DNA of 64,000 nt from Paracoccaceae bacterium. Lineage in GTDB: Bacteria; Pseudomonadota; Alphaproteobacteria; Rhodobacterales; Rhodobacteraceae. The position numbers and the translations under genes were made by a program. The stretch is taken from assembly GCA_024236495.1 (NCBI GenBank), contig JACKKJ010000003.1:62001-126000 (forward strand). The letters are read 5' to 3'. The first letter of the stretch is position 1. Each line of letters begins with the position of its first letter. This document shows positions 35,577 to 45,620 of the stretch, in pieces. The notes under the pieces are model-generated. The model searched no databases and had not been told where the DNA came from. It saw only the letters and a program-made list of their open reading frames with translations.

Positions 35577-36215
35577 ATGACCACCGCCGTGAAGATATGC
35601 GGGCTTCGCGAAGCCGCCCATGTCGCCGCCGCCGCCGATGCGGGCGCGCGCTATGTGGGCTTCGTCTTTTTCGCCCGTTCGCCCCGCAACATCCTTCTTG
35701 CCGATGCCGCCGCGCTGGCGCTTTCAGTGCCCGAGGGTATTGCAAAGGTCGCGCTGAGCGTGAATGCGACCGACGCCGAACTGGATGCGATCACTTCTGC
35801 CGTGCCGCTCGACATGCTGCAGCTTCATGGCGGCGAAAGCCCCGAAAGGGTGGCCGAGGTCCGCGCACGCTACGGCCTGCCGGTGATGAAGGCGGTGGGC
35901 GTCGCGGATGCCGCCGACCTGGCCGCGCTTGATCTCTACCAGACTGTCGCCGACCAGATCCTTGTTGATGCCAAGCCGCCGAAGGACGCCGTCCTGCCCG
36001 GCGGCAACGGGCTGGCCTTCGACTGGCGGCTCCTGCTGGGCCGGGTCTGGCGGCGCCCCTGGATGCTGGCGGGCGGGCTGACGCCCGAGAACGTCGCGCT
36101 GGCGATCCGGTCGACCAACGCGCGGCAGGTCGATGTCTCCTCCGGCGTCGAGATCGCGCCCGGGGTGAAGGACGAAGGCATGATCCGCGCCTTCTGCAAG
36201 GCGGCGCAGGCATGA
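35577..36215 (+). CDS. trpF: Phosphoribosylanthranilate isomerase
   Basis: A 212-residue TIM barrel for the third step of tryptophan synthesis. VKICGLREA holds the catalytic Cys, [10 protein letters not shown] follows, and VDVSSGVE near residue 183 is the phosphate-binding end with GLTPEN before it. ATG 35577; overlaps the acetyltransferase gene by 4 bases. trpB follows two genes later and trpA lies separately at 47667-48458. Confidence 0.96.
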   Translation: MTTAVKICGLREAAHVAAAADAGARYVGFVFFARSPRNILLADAAALALSVPEGIAKVALSVNATDAELDAITSAVPLDMLQLHGGESPERVAEVRARYGLPVMKAVGVADAADLAALDLYQTVADQILVDAKPPKDAVLPGGNGLAFDWRLLLGRVWRRPWMLAGGLTPENVALAIRSTNARQVDVSSGVEIAPGVKDEGMIRAFCKAAQA

Positions 36216-36658
36216 TCCGCTTTCGCCAGGCGACCGAGGCGGACGTGCCCGCCGTGGTGGCGCTTCTGGGCGACGACAGCCTTGGCGCCCGGCGCGAGGG
36301 CGGCGACGACGCGGGCTATCTGGCCGCCTTTCGCCGGATGCAGTCCGAGGGCGCGAACCAGCTGATCGTCGGCGAAGACGACGGGCCGGTCATCGCCACC
36401 TACCAGATCACCTTCATCTCGGGCCTGTCGCTGCGGGCCACCCGAAGGGCGCAGGTGGAATCGGTGCGTGTCGCCGCCGGTCTCAGGGGGCAGGGGATCG
36501 GCGCGGCGCTGATGCGCGACGCCGAGGATCGCGCCCGCGCGGCGGGTTGCGGGCTCTTGCAGCTGACCACCAACAAGGCCCGCCCCGACGCCCACCGGTT
36601 CTACGAACGGCTCGGCTTTACCCCATCCCACATTGGCTATAAACGCGATCTGAAGTAA
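36212..36658 (+). CDS. GNAT-family N-acetyltransferase
   Basis: A 148-residue GNAT domain. The acetyl-CoA loop is [27 protein letters not shown] (about residues 86-112), and [23 protein letters not shown] is the C-terminal GNAT motif. It is translationally coupled to trpF (ATGA) and 12 bases ahead of trpB, a position that is conserved in related genomes as far as I recall. Substrate unknown. Confidence 0.88.
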   Translation: MIRFRQATEADVPAVVALLGDDSLGARREGGDDAGYLAAFRRMQSEGANQLIVGEDDGPVIATYQITFISGLSLRATRRAQVESVRVAAGLRGQGIGAALMRDAEDRARAAGCGLLQLTTNKARPDAHRFYERLGFTPSHIGYKRDLK

Positions 36659-36670
36659 GAGGAGGCGACC

Positions 36671-37903
<1,233 letters not shown>

Positions 37904-37926
37904 GAAGGTCTTCCGTTCCGATCCTC

Positions 37927-37951
37927 AAGGGCGCCCTTCGGGGCGCCTTTT
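37927..37951 (+). terminator. trpB terminator with UUCG tetraloop
   Basis: Stem 37927-37936 with 37941-37950, one G-U pair, closed by the very stable C(UUCG)G tetraloop, then TTTTCG. Classical intrinsic terminator for trpF-GNAT-trpB. Confidence 0.88.
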
Positions 37952-37985
37952 CGTTTCGCAGGCTGTCGATAACCGGACGATCCGG

Positions 37986-38042
37986 CGCATAAACCCTGGT
38001 TTATGCGGTTCCACCCCCGGTTTAGTGACCCGCAGATAAACC
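37986..38042. promoter_or_regulatory. Cluster of four GGTTTA/TAAACC half-sites upstream of the Asp-rich gene set
   Basis: A perfect 22-bp palindrome CGCATAAACC-CT-GGTTTATGCG (37986-38007) is followed by GGTTTA (38019-38024) and TAAACC (38037-38042). The half-site starts are 8, 21 and 18 bases apart. This looks like a multi-site operator for a dimeric regulator. It lies 84 bases before the first Asp-rich gene; the LuxR-type protein at the end of that set is one candidate. Confidence 0.55.
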
Positions 38043-38125
38043 TCGGACAGATTTGCACGACGGGCTTTGCGGGCTCTCTTGGCCTCGCGTCGGATGAGCG
38101 GCGCCATTCAAGGAGAAATCAGATC

Positions 38126-38506
38126 ATGAAACGCGTTTTGATGTTGACTGTATGCACCATTGTTCTTGGCCAGCCGGCGCTCGCCCATGTTGACGCGGCA
38201 CCTGCTTCGAAAGCCGGTGCTGTGACGCTTGCCCTGTCCGGCATGTCGGACGATGCGACGATCCTTCTTGCAAAGCACGGATCGGATGACGGCCCCGATC
38301 ATGATGCGAACGACGACAAGGGCGGCGATCGCGACGACGACGACGACGACAGGGACAACAGCGGCAAGGGCAGCAGCGGCAGCAGCGGCAGCAGCGATGA
38401 CGACGATGATTCCTCCGGTTCCGGTCGCAGCAAGCCGCGCATTCCTGGCGGTTCGGGCTGCGATGATGCGGGCGATGTCGCTGAACACGCCGATTGCCAG
38501 GTTTGA
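38126..38506 (+). CDS. Small secreted Asp/Ser/Gly-rich protein
   Basis: A 126-residue protein with a signal peptide (about 1-20, QPALAH) and a low-complexity tail from about residue 52: runs of Asp, then Gly-Ser repeats (SSGSSGSSDDDDD), then a short Cys-containing end (GCDDAGDVAEHADCQV). No known domain. AAGGAGAAATC precedes ATG 38126. The acidic tail could bind calcium or other cations; that is inference. First of three genes with the same design. Confidence 0.7.
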   Translation: MKRVLMLTVCTIVLGQPALAHVDAAPASKAGAVTLALSGMSDDATILLAKHGSDDGPDHDANDDKGGDRDDDDDDRDNSGKGSSGSSGSSDDDDDSSGSGRSKPRIPGGSGCDDAGDVAEHADCQV

Positions 38507-38582
38507 TCCAGTGGGGTTCGGGCGGCCAGGGTGCCGCCCGCATCCGATTGACGGGGTAGCCCTTGATAGAAGGACCAAAGGG

Positions 38583-39056
38583 ATGTTCAGAACCTTTCTG
38601 ATGACCGCGGCCACCGCCGCCTTTGTTGCCGCCGGCGTCGTCGCCACGACCGGCCCGGCGCTTGCCCTGACCTCCGACGAGGTGATTTCGGAACTGCAGG
38701 CCCAGGGTTACACCAGCATCGAGGTCAAGGTCGGGCCGACGCAGATCAAGGCCGAGGCGTCGAACGGCACCGACAGGCTTGAAGTCGTCTACGACAAGGA
38801 AACCGGCGACGTCCTGAAAAGCGAGGTCTACGCCGGCCAGGGCCTCGATGTCTCACCGGGGATCGAGGTCGAGAGGGGCAGCAGGGATTTCGTCGGCGGC
38901 GGCAGCGATGATGACGACGACGATGACGGCGACGACGATGATGATGACGACAACAGCGGCAAGGGCAGCGGCGGTGATCGCGATGACGACAACTCCGGGC
39001 ACGGCGGCGGCGATGACCGCGACGATGACAAGGGCGGCGACCGCGGTGACGACTGA
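38583..39056 (+). CDS. Secreted PepSY-like protein with Asp-rich tail
   Basis: A 157-residue protein: signal peptide (about 1-29, PALALTS), a PepSY-like domain (about 30-85; VISELQAQGYTSIEVK, EVVYDKETGDVLKSE), then a tail from about 105 made almost only of Asp and Gly with a few Asn, Ser, Lys, His. Starts at ATG 38583, 76 bases after the preceding gene. PepSY domains often inhibit peptidases or bind ligands in the cell envelope. Function unknown. Confidence 0.78.
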   Translation: MFRTFLMTAATAAFVAAGVVATTGPALALTSDEVISELQAQGYTSIEVKVGPTQIKAEASNGTDRLEVVYDKETGDVLKSEVYAGQGLDVSPGIEVERGSRDFVGGGSDDDDDDDGDDDDDDDNSGKGSGGDRDDDNSGHGGGDDRDDDKGGDRGDD

Positions 39057-39154
39057 GTTCACGACGGGCGGCGGGCTGTCCGGGTCTTGCACCGCTTACG
39101 CGGATTTCCGATAGTGGCCACAGCGGTCCGAATGGACGGGCAGGGGCGGCGCCG

Positions 39155-39583
39155 ATGAAACGACGGCACTTCTTGATGACGGCGGTCGCGGCGGTTGCCG
39201 CGGCCCATCCTGCGTTCGCACAGGACATCGTCAGCGCGATCCGCGCGCAACTGCGCGCGCAGGGATACACCTCGATCTCCGTCACACGCACACTGCTTGG
39301 TCGCAGGCGCATCTTCGCCAAAAGCGATGAATACCAGCGAGAGATCATCGTCAATCCCCGTACCGGTGAGATCCTGCGCGACTACTGGACCCTGCTGCCA
39401 GGCGTTGTGGCGACACCGGACAACGACATGCAGATCGTCAGCGGCGGATCAGATTCGTCATTCGATGACGATGACGATGACGATGACGACGATGACGACA
39501 AGGACGACGACAAGGACGACGACGACAAGGACAATTCCGGGTCGTCCTCGAACTCCGGCCCTGGCGGGGGCAGCAATGACTGA
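39155..39583 (+). CDS. Second secreted PepSY-like protein with Asp-rich tail
   Basis: A 142-residue paralogue of the preceding gene: Tat-like signal (KRRHFLMTAVAAVAAAHPAFAQ), PepSY-like domain (about 24-78; IRAQLRAQGYTSISVTR, EIIVNPRTGEILRDYW), then an Asp run of about 12 residues, Lys-Asp repeats and a Ser/Gly end. The tail DNA is a GAYGAY microsatellite (about 39463-39535). GGGGCGGCGCCG precedes the ATG, a weak ribosome site. Confidence 0.78.
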   Translation: MKRRHFLMTAVAAVAAAHPAFAQDIVSAIRAQLRAQGYTSISVTRTLLGRRRIFAKSDEYQREIIVNPRTGEILRDYWTLLPGVVATPDNDMQIVSGGSDSSFDDDDDDDDDDDDKDDDKDDDDKDNSGSSSNSGPGGGSND

Positions 39584-39607
39584 CCGTTTGTTCAACTGCA
39601 GGGGTGA

Positions 39608-40150
39608 ATGCGGGTGCCCGGTGAAAGGGTGTCCCGGGTGACAGGCAAGATCGTCGTGGCCGCAATCCTTCTGGTTCAATCCGTCTGCGCGATCTTCTTC
39701 GTGTCCGACATCGTGCTGTCGGTCTTCAATGTCTATGTCTCGCCAATCCCGTGGCAGACGCGCGAATACCTGGAAATCGGTGCGGCCGTCGGCTTGATCA
39801 TGGGCGTTGTTCTGGGGGCCATGGTGATCCATCGCAGCCACCGAGAGCGCCGCCGGGCGGAGGAAAAGCTGCGCCGCGCATCGGGCGCCTTCATGCAGCT
39901 TCTGGTCGAACGCTTCGGCGAATGGGGCCTGACGCCCGCCGAAGAGGATGTGGCCCTTTTCGCGATCAAGGGGATGAGCACGTCCGAGATCGCGCAACTG
40001 CGCAATACGTCCGAAGGTACGGTCAAGGCGCAGACGAACGCGATCTACCGCAAGGCCGGCGTGGCGGGGCGGCCGCAACTCCTGAGCCTGTTCATCGAGG
40101 ATCTGATGGAGGAGGGGCCGCTGTCGCGGGCCAGGGCGAAGGCGGGCTAG
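39608..40150 (+). CDS. Membrane-anchored LuxR-type transcriptional regulator
   Basis: A 180-residue protein with two N-terminal transmembrane helices (about 13-37 and 52-76), a short basic linker with coiled-coil character (HRSHRERRRAEEKLRR), and a C-terminal LuxR/GerE helix-turn-helix (about 105-165; LTPAEEDVALFAIKGMSTSEIAQLRNTSEGTVKAQTNAIYRKAGV). It begins 24 bases after the second PepSY-like gene, so it is probably co-transcribed. Alternative start GTG 39629. It may sense an envelope signal and regulate the Asp-rich genes. Confidence 0.85.
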   Translation: MRVPGERVSRVTGKIVVAAILLVQSVCAIFFVSDIVLSVFNVYVSPIPWQTREYLEIGAAVGLIMGVVLGAMVIHRSHRERRRAEEKLRRASGAFMQLLVERFGEWGLTPAEEDVALFAIKGMSTSEIAQLRNTSEGTVKAQTNAIYRKAGVAGRPQLLSLFIEDLMEEGPLSRARAKAG

Positions 40151-40524
40151 GCATCCGCCCCGTGCGACCTGAGAACCGCAAGCGGAACGATGTCGAGAGC
40201 CCTGGCATGCGTCGCAGCAAGCCGGACGCGCGGTGCGCAGCCTTCCTCGTGCGCCTGCATGAACCGTGCGGCGCACAGGCACCAGCGATCCCCGGGTTTC
40301 AGCCCTGCAAAGCGGAACTCGGGCCGGGGCGTCGAAAGGTCGTTGCCCACATATTTCGAATAGGCCAGGAATTCTGCCGTCATGACGGCGCAGACGGTGT
40401 GGCTGCCGCGATCCTCGGCGCAGGTGTTGCAATGGCCGTCACGGAAGAAACCGGTCAAGGGCGCGGTCGAACAGGGTTCCAGCGGCGTGCCGAGGACATT
40501 GATGCTGTCGTCTTTCATCGTCAT
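40147..40524 (-). CDS. DUF2237 family protein
   Basis: A 125-residue protein of the DUF2237 family, recognised by NVLGTPLEPCSTAPLTGFFRDGHCNT, HTVCAVMTAEFL, SKYVGNDLSTP and RWCLCAARF with several conserved Cys. Function unknown; no signal peptide. Its start overlaps the stop of the DUF2332 gene (ATGA), and its end overlaps the convergent LuxR gene by 4 bases. Confidence 0.85.
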   Translation of the reverse strand: MTMKDDSINVLGTPLEPCSTAPLTGFFRDGHCNTCAEDRGSHTVCAVMTAEFLAYSKYVGNDLSTPRPEFRFAGLKPGDRWCLCAARFMQAHEEGCAPRVRLAATHARALDIVPLAVLRSHGADA

Positions 40525-41588
40525 GGTCGCGGCTCCGCCTGCCAGGGGATTTCATCGGGTGCCGGCGGGTGCCAGTCCACCCAGCGGCCGTGAAAATCGG
40601 CGCGCCCCAGTGCGATCCTATGATCGCCCGGCCAAAGCCGCAACGTCAGCGCGGCGCCGGGCGTGGCCGCGTCGGCCTCCATCCCGAACCAGGCGAGCGG
40701 GGCCAGCGCCGTGGCGCTCTGGCCCGCGGCTGCAATCATGGCCTGCCCGCGCGCCTGGGCCGCGGGCGGGAAATACTGCCAGGCCACTGTCGAATAGATC
40801 AGGTGCAGTGTTCCGCGCTCATGGCCCAGGCGGCGCCGGAGCCAGTCGATCGCATCGCCCCGTTCCGGCGCGGGCCCCGCGACCGAAAGCGCCGCATCGG
40901 TCAGCGCGCGCCGTTCCGGCTGGTCGGGCCAAAGATAGGCGCGCAGGCGCAGACGGTCCGCCGCCCGGCCGGGATCCAGCGGATTGAGGTCGACCCCCGC
41001 GCGCGCGTCGATGACGAAGGGGGCTGCGGGCGGCGGCGGGCCGCGCCAGTCGGGCGCTAGGGTCAGCACCGGGCGATCCGCCCCCCGCGTCCAGTCGCCG
41101 TGCCGCAGGGCGAAGCGGTCGAAGGACAGGTTCAGCCCCGCGCTGGCGCCCAGCTCGGACAGGCGCAGGGGGCGGTCGCAGACTGCCGCAAGCCAATGGG
41201 CGGCCGCGATCAGGACGGCGGCGCGGCGCACCTCGTTCGTTTGCGGCGGGCTGTCGATGAAACGCCCGATCATCTTAGCCTCGCCGATCAGGGCGGCCTC
41301 GACCGCCGCCCAAAGGATGTCGTCGGAGGTCCTGGCAGGGGGGTAGACGGCACCAAGGCCCGAATGCCCCGAAAGGCAAAGCGCGTGAAGCGCGCCGGCA
41401 AGCCGCAGCGGTACAGACGCCCCACGCGGGCCAACCTCGCCCTGCCAGGCGAAAAGCCGGTCGGTCAGCGGGCTGCCGGGCACCAGCCGTTCGGCGCAAA
41501 GCCCCATAAGCCGCGCCATGAAGGGCGACCCGAGTGCCGCGCAGCTTTCCGCCTGTTCGCGGAAGGCGTCGCGCAGCCCGCCGGTCAC
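40521..41588 (-). CDS. DUF2332 family protein
   Basis: A 355-residue protein matching DUF2332: [25 protein letters not shown] at the N-terminus, [16 protein letters not shown], the glycine-rich [15 protein letters not shown] (methyltransferase-like), and [12 protein letters not shown] near the C-terminus. Function unknown. I place the start at GTG 41588, which overlaps the pth stop as GTGA; no ATG fits better. Part of an rplY-pth-DUF2332-DUF2237 operon. Confidence 0.85.
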   Translation of the reverse strand: MTGGLRDAFREQAESCAALGSPFMARLMGLCAERLVPGSPLTDRLFAWQGEVGPRGASVPLRLAGALHALCLSGHSGLGAVYPPARTSDDILWAAVEAALIGEAKMIGRFIDSPPQTNEVRRAAVLIAAAHWLAAVCDRPLRLSELGASAGLNLSFDRFALRHGDWTRGADRPVLTLAPDWRGPPPPAAPFVIDARAGVDLNPLDPGRAADRLRLRAYLWPDQPERRALTDAALSVAGPAPERGDAIDWLRRRLGHERGTLHLIYSTVAWQYFPPAAQARGQAMIAAAGQSATALAPLAWFGMEADAATPGAALTLRLWPGDHRIALGRADFHGRWVDWHPPAPDEIPWQAEPRP

Positions 41589-42304
41589 CGGAAGCGGTCC
41601 ATCAGCTTTTGCAGCGCGCTGCGCCCGTCCTCGGGTTCCCGATCGCCGTTCGGCATCGCTTCGGCCTGGGGTCTGGCGGGCGTGGACAAGGAGACGGAGC
41701 TTTCCGCAGGCTTCCCGCCGGCGGTCGAGGACCGGGGCGGCGCGGTGCGCAGCGCGACCGCGTTCTGGAACCGCGCGGCGTCCCCCTCGGCCAATGCCAC
41801 GGCACCGTCCGATATGCCGCGCAACAGGTCGTCCAGCCAGTCGCCATCGGCCTTGGCGAAATCCGACAGGACATAGGGCGCGACCCGGTCCTTGTGGCCG
41901 GGATGGCCGATGCCCAGCCGCACGCGCTGATAGCCTTCGCCGATATGGGCGTGGATGGACCGCAGGCCGTTGTGGCCCGCATGACCGCCCCCCATCTTCA
42001 CCCGGCACTTCCCGGGCGCCAGGTCCAGTTCGTCGTGAAAGACCGTGATCTCGGCCGGTTCGATCTTGAAAAAGCGCATCGCCTCGCCGACCGACTGGCC
42101 CGACAGGTTCATGAACGTCTGCGGCTTGAGAAGCGCGACCCGTTCGGAACCCAGCCTCCCCTCGCTCAGGACGCCCTGGAACTTGGCGCGGAACGGGGGA
42201 AAGCCGTGGTCCTGCGCGATGCGGTCCAGCGCCATGAAGCCGATGTTGTGGCGGTTGCCCGCGTATTTCTGCCCCGGATTGCCGAGGCCCACGAATAGCC
42301 GCAT
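41585..42304 (-). CDS. pth: Peptidyl-tRNA hydrolase
   Basis: A 239-residue enzyme that recycles peptidyl-t[26 protein letters not shown] includes the catalytic His; [19 protein letters not shown] and GHNGLRSI follow. The last 45 or so residues (Pro/Arg/Ala-rich) extend beyond the core and are typical of this order. I start at ATG 42304; the upstream in-frame extension is GC-rich filler. It follows rplY after 140 bases with a terminator between. Confidence 0.96.
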   Translation of the reverse strand: MRLFVGLGNPGQKYAGNRHNIGFMALDRIAQDHGFPPFRAKFQGVLSEGRLGSERVALLKPQTFMNLSGQSVGEAMRFFKIEPAEITVFHDELDLAPGKCRVKMGGGHAGHNGLRSIHAHIGEGYQRVRLGIGHPGHKDRVAPYVLSDFAKADGDWLDDLLRGISDGAVALAEGDAARFQNAVALRTAPPRSSTAGGKPAESSVSLSTPARPQAEAMPNGDREPEDGRSALQKLMDRFR

Positions 42305-42389
42305 GGGATGCTCCCTTCCTCGCGGGAAAGCTAGGGCGGGCGGGGGCGTTATGCAACGGCACGCTGCCTGCCCCATGGGCGTGCCCAAA

Positions 42390-42419
42390 ATGAAAACGCA
42401 GGGCCAGACGGCCCTGCGT
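42390..42419 (-). terminator. rplY terminator
   Basis: Reading leftward: ACGCAGGGCC (42419-42410), a 4-base loop, GGCCCTGCGT (42405-42396), then TTTCATTTTGG. A perfect 10-bp stem with a T-rich tail, 25 bases after the rplY stop. Confidence 0.85.
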
Positions 42420-42444
42420 CACACTCCCGTCACCGCGAGGCGGA

Positions 42445-43056
42445 TCAGGATTCTTCGGCTTCCGCCTCGTCCCCGGACGACCGCAGGCCCGAAGGCGCGG
42501 TGATGTTCGCGATGACGAAGTTACGCGCGATGGTCGGCTTCGCGCCTGCGGGCAGTTCGATGTCGCCGATGTGGATCACGTCGCCGATTTCGCGGCCGGT
42601 CAGGTCGACGGTGATGTGATCGGGGATGTCACCCGCGGTCACTTCCAGTTCGACTTCCGGGCGCACGATCGTGACGGTCCCGCCCTTTTTCAGCCCCGGC
42701 GCCTTCTCGTGGTTCTCGAAGGTGACGTGGATGAACAGGTTGATACGGGTGGTCCGGCGGATGCGCATCAGGTCGACATGCGTCGGCAGGTCCTTGACCA
42801 CGTCGCGCTGAACGCCGCGGCAGATCACGCGCACGTCTTCCTGGCCTTCGACCTTCAGGTTGAAGAGCGTTTGCAGGAAGCGGCCCGCTTTCAGGCGCTT
42901 GAGCAGCGAATAGTAGTTCACGTTGATCGGAAGCGGATCTGCGCCGCCGCCGTAAACGATGCCGGGTACGTTGCCCTCACGACGAGCTTGACGAGCGGCC
43001 CCCTTGCCTGTCCCCGTCCGTACCTCGGCGATAAGATCGGGGATCTCACCAGCCAT
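42445..43056 (-). CDS. rplY: 50S ribosomal protein L25 (Ctc form)
   Basis: A 203-residue protein that binds 5S rRNA, of the long Ctc type with an added C-terminal beta domain. Segments: [60 protein letters not shown] and an acidic end [11 protein letters not shown] 43056 follows TATGGAGAG. rplY-pth is the standard gene order. The in-frame extension to 43242 runs into the divergent promoter region and is not used. Confidence 0.95.
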   Translation of the reverse strand: MAGEIPDLIAEVRTGTGKGAARQARREGNVPGIVYGGGADPLPINVNYYSLLKRLKAGRFLQTLFNLKVEGQEDVRVICRGVQRDVVKDLPTHVDLMRIRRTTRINLFIHVTFENHEKAPGLKKGGTVTIVRPEVELEVTAGDIPDHITVDLTGREIGDVIHIGDIELPAGAKPTIARNFVIANITAPSGLRSSGDEAEAEES

Positions 43057-43229
43057 TGGTCTCTCCATAGATGTTAAGGGCATCCTCCAAGGGTGCATGC
43101 CCATGAGCGGGGGGCTATAGAGGCAAACCGCGCCGATGGAAAGCGGAAAAAATGTTCCTGCGCTGTCGCACGGGGATAAGCCGCCCCCCCTTGTCCGTGC
43201 GATATCCCGGGGATACGGAGTTTCCCGAC

Positions 43230-44411
43230 ATGCCGATCGCAAGACAGATACGCCTGGCCCGTGCGCCGCTTGCCGCCTTTGCCGCGATGGGCATGGTCTG
43301 GGGCGCCTTTGCCGCGCTGGTGCCCGATATCAAGGCGATGCTGGGCGCGTCGGATGCGCAATACGGCGTCCTCTTGCTGGCGACGCCGCTCGCGGCGGTC
43401 GCCGCGATGCTGGCCGCGCCGAAGATCGCGCCACGGCTGGGCGCGCATGTCCTGCCGGTGTCCATGCTGGCGCTGGCGGTCGCCTTCCTGTTCCCGGGCT
43501 GGATGCAGCTGCCGGTCTTCTTCGCGGGGGCGATGGTGGCGGTGGGCGCCAGCAACGGCTTTCTCGACGTGACGATGAACGCGCGCGTCAGCGCGCTGGA
43601 ACTGTCGCACCGGCTGCACCTGATGAACCTCAATCACGCGGCCTATTCCTTCGGCTACGCGGCCTCGGCCGTCGCGACGGGGCTTGCGCGGGCGGGCGGG
43701 CTTGGCCCCGGCCAGATCCTGACGGCGGTCGCCCTGACCGTCGCGGTATCCGCGCTGCTGACCTTCGAACGCGGGCCGGACATCAACGGCTTCGAACGCT
43801 CGACCGGGTTTGTTGGCCGTCTCGGCGCGCTGCCGGTCTGGGGCGGCATCATCGTGCTGATCGCGTTCATGGCCGAAAACGCCGCCGAAAACTGGTCGGC
43901 GCTGCACATCGAACGCACGCTGGGCGGATCGGTGAAGGAGGGCAGCTTCGGCCCCGCGATCATGGCGCTGACCGCCGGACTGGGCCGGACCCTCGGGCAA
44001 GTGGTCGTCGCGCGGATCGACGAGGCGCGGCTGATGCGCGGCGGCGTTCTGGTGGCGGCGGCGGGCCTTGTGCTGACCGCGCTGGCGCCCAGCCCGCTGG
44101 CGGTACACCTGGGGCTTGTCGTCACCGGGCTTGGAGCCTCGGTCATCGCGCCCACGGCGTTTTCGGTCGTCGGGCGATTGTCTGACCCCGGGCGACGGGC
44201 GCTGATGATCGCGCGGGCGACGACGCTGGGCTATCTGGGCTATTTCTTCGGCCCGCCTGCGCTTGGCCTCGTGGCGGAGCTTTTCGGGTTGCGCGCGGCC
44301 TTTCTCGGCATTGCCGGCGTCGTCCTTGTCGTGCTGTGGCTGTTTCCGCGACTGCTGGCCTGCGGCGCGGCCGGCCAGCCGGCCGATCCCTCGCCGCAAC
44401 GCGCGGCATAG
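43230..44411 (+). CDS. MFS transporter, first of a tandem pair
   Basis: A 393-residue major facilitator with about 12 transmembrane helices. Conserved features include [41 protein letters not shown], and the mid-protein segment [19 protein letters not shown], which recurs in the next gene. The general pattern is that of YbjJ/FucP-like sugar or drug permeases; substrate unknown. I start at ATG 43230 (CGGAG upstream) rather than 43152. Confidence 0.85.
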   Translation: MPIARQIRLARAPLAAFAAMGMVWGAFAALVPDIKAMLGASDAQYGVLLLATPLAAVAAMLAAPKIAPRLGAHVLPVSMLALAVAFLFPGWMQLPVFFAGAMVAVGASNGFLDVTMNARVSALELSHRLHLMNLNHAAYSFGYAASAVATGLARAGGLGPGQILTAVALTVAVSALLTFERGPDINGFERSTGFVGRLGALPVWGGIIVLIAFMAENAAENWSALHIERTLGGSVKEGSFGPAIMALTAGLGRTLGQVVVARIDEARLMRGGVLVAAAGLVLTALAPSPLAVHLGLVVTGLGASVIAPTAFSVVGRLSDPGRRALMIARATTLGYLGYFFGPPALGLVAELFGLRAAFLGIAGVVLVVLWLFPRLLACGAAGQPADPSPQRAA

Positions 44412-44414
44412 GCG

Positions 44415-45620
44415 GTGCGGCAGATGCACCATCTTTTTCGCGCCGCCCGTCTGTCCCGCGCGCCCAGCCTTGCATTGATGGCGGTCGGGGTCTTCTGGGG
44501 CGCGTTCGCGGCCTATATCCCCGATATCAAGGCACGGATCGGCGCCGCCGACGGCGCCTTCGGAATGGCGCTGATGATGGCGGCTGCGGGTTCCATCGTC
44601 TCCATGCAGCTTGCGCCCCGGGTTCTCGCGCGGTTCGGGCGCGCGACGATGCCCGCCGCGGGCGCTCTGGCCGCGCTCGCCGCGCTGTCGCCGCTTGCGG
44701 CGGGCGATACGCCGGGGCTCGGTGCCGCGCTTTTCTTCATGGGCGCGTCCATCGCGATGATCGACATCACCGCCAACATCCGCCTTTCGGTCGAGGAGGA
44801 GGTGCAGGGCCTGCACCTGATGAACCTCTGCCACGCCGCCTTTTCCTTCGCCTTCGCGCTGGCGGCCTTTGCCGCGGCGCAGGCGCGCCAGGCGGGCTGG
44901 CCGCCCGAGGCCTTCCTGCCGCTTTCGGCGCTGGCGATCCTGGCGCTGGGGCTTTGCACGCACGAAGGCGCGGGCTGGCGCACCGCGCCGCCGTCGCCCG
45001 AGGGCGCGGGCCGGTCAGAGGGGCTCTTGCGCGCGGTGCTGCCGGTGGCCATCATCCTGTTTCTGGCCTTCATCTGCGAAAACGCCACCGACAGTTGGTC
45101 GGCCCTGCATATCGAACGGACGCTGGGGGCCGGGGCGGGCTTTGGCGGCTACGGTCCGGCGATGCTGGGCCTGACGATGGGGATCGGGCGGCTGGGCGGG
45201 CAAGTCGCCGCGCAGCGCCTGGGCGAGGCGGCGCTGATCTTCGGTTCGGCGCTGGTGGGCGTCTTCGGGGCGATCGTCACGGCGATCGCCTGGGCGCCCG
45301 GGATCGGTATTCTGGGCGTCGCCCTGATCGGAGTCGGCGTCGCCGTCATGGTGCCCTCGGCCAACACCATCCTGGGGCGGCTGGTGCGCCCCGACCAGCG
45401 CGGGCTGGCCCTGTCGCGCGCCTGGATCTTCGGCTTCGCGGGCTTCTTCATCGGCCCGTCACTGATGGGGCAGGTTTCGGCGGCCTTCGGTCTGCGGTGG
45501 TCCTTCGGCTGCGTCGCCGTCCTTCTGGCGGCGATCCTGCCCGTCGTGCTTCAACTGCGGCGGCTCGAGAGCCGCCGGCCGTCAGCTGTAGGCATTCAGG
45601 AAGCCGTTCGGCAGCAATAG
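44415..45620 (+). CDS. MFS transporter, second of a tandem pair
   Basis: A 401-residue paralogue of the preceding permease, sharing VFWGAFAAYIPDIKARIG, DITANIRLSVEEEVQGLHLMNLCHAAFSF and [20 protein letters not shown]. It starts 3 bases after the first gene stops (GTG 44415, or ATG 44424). A local duplication; the two may form a heteromer or carry related substrates. Its end overlaps the convergent lldD by 39 bases, unusually deep, but both stops are well supported. Confidence 0.84.
   Translation: MRQMHHLFRAARLSRAPSLALMAVGVFWGAFAAYIPDIKARIGAADGAFGMALMMAAAGSIVSMQLAPRVLARFGRATMPAAGALAALAALSPLAAGDTPGLGAALFFMGASIAMIDITANIRLSVEEEVQGLHLMNLCHAAFSFAFALAAFAAAQARQAGWPPEAFLPLSALAILALGLCTHEGAGWRTAPPSPEGAGRSEGLLRAVLPVAIILFLAFICENATDSWSALHIERTLGAGAGFGGYGPAMLGLTMGIGRLGGQVAAQRLGEAALIFGSALVGVFGAIVTAIAWAPGIGILGVALIGVGVAVMVPSANTILGRLVRPDQRGLALSRAWIFGFAGFFIGPSLMGQVSAAFGLRWSFGCVAVLLAAILPVVLQLRRLESRRPSAVGIQEAVRQQ

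Noticed and set aside
38280..39550. Repeated GACGACGAT sequence considered as a CRISPR array or structural repeat
   Set aside because: No spacer/repeat periodicity; it encodes Asp runs in three supported genes.
43074..44963. Open frame of 629 codons on the minus strand opposite the MFS genes
   Set aside because: Arg/Gly/His-rich shadow; the MFS reading gives clear membrane helices.
45582..45620. 39-base tail overlap of MFS and lldD considered as a frameshift or wrong stop
   Set aside because: Both protein ends look complete, so the overlap of convergent genes is accepted as real.
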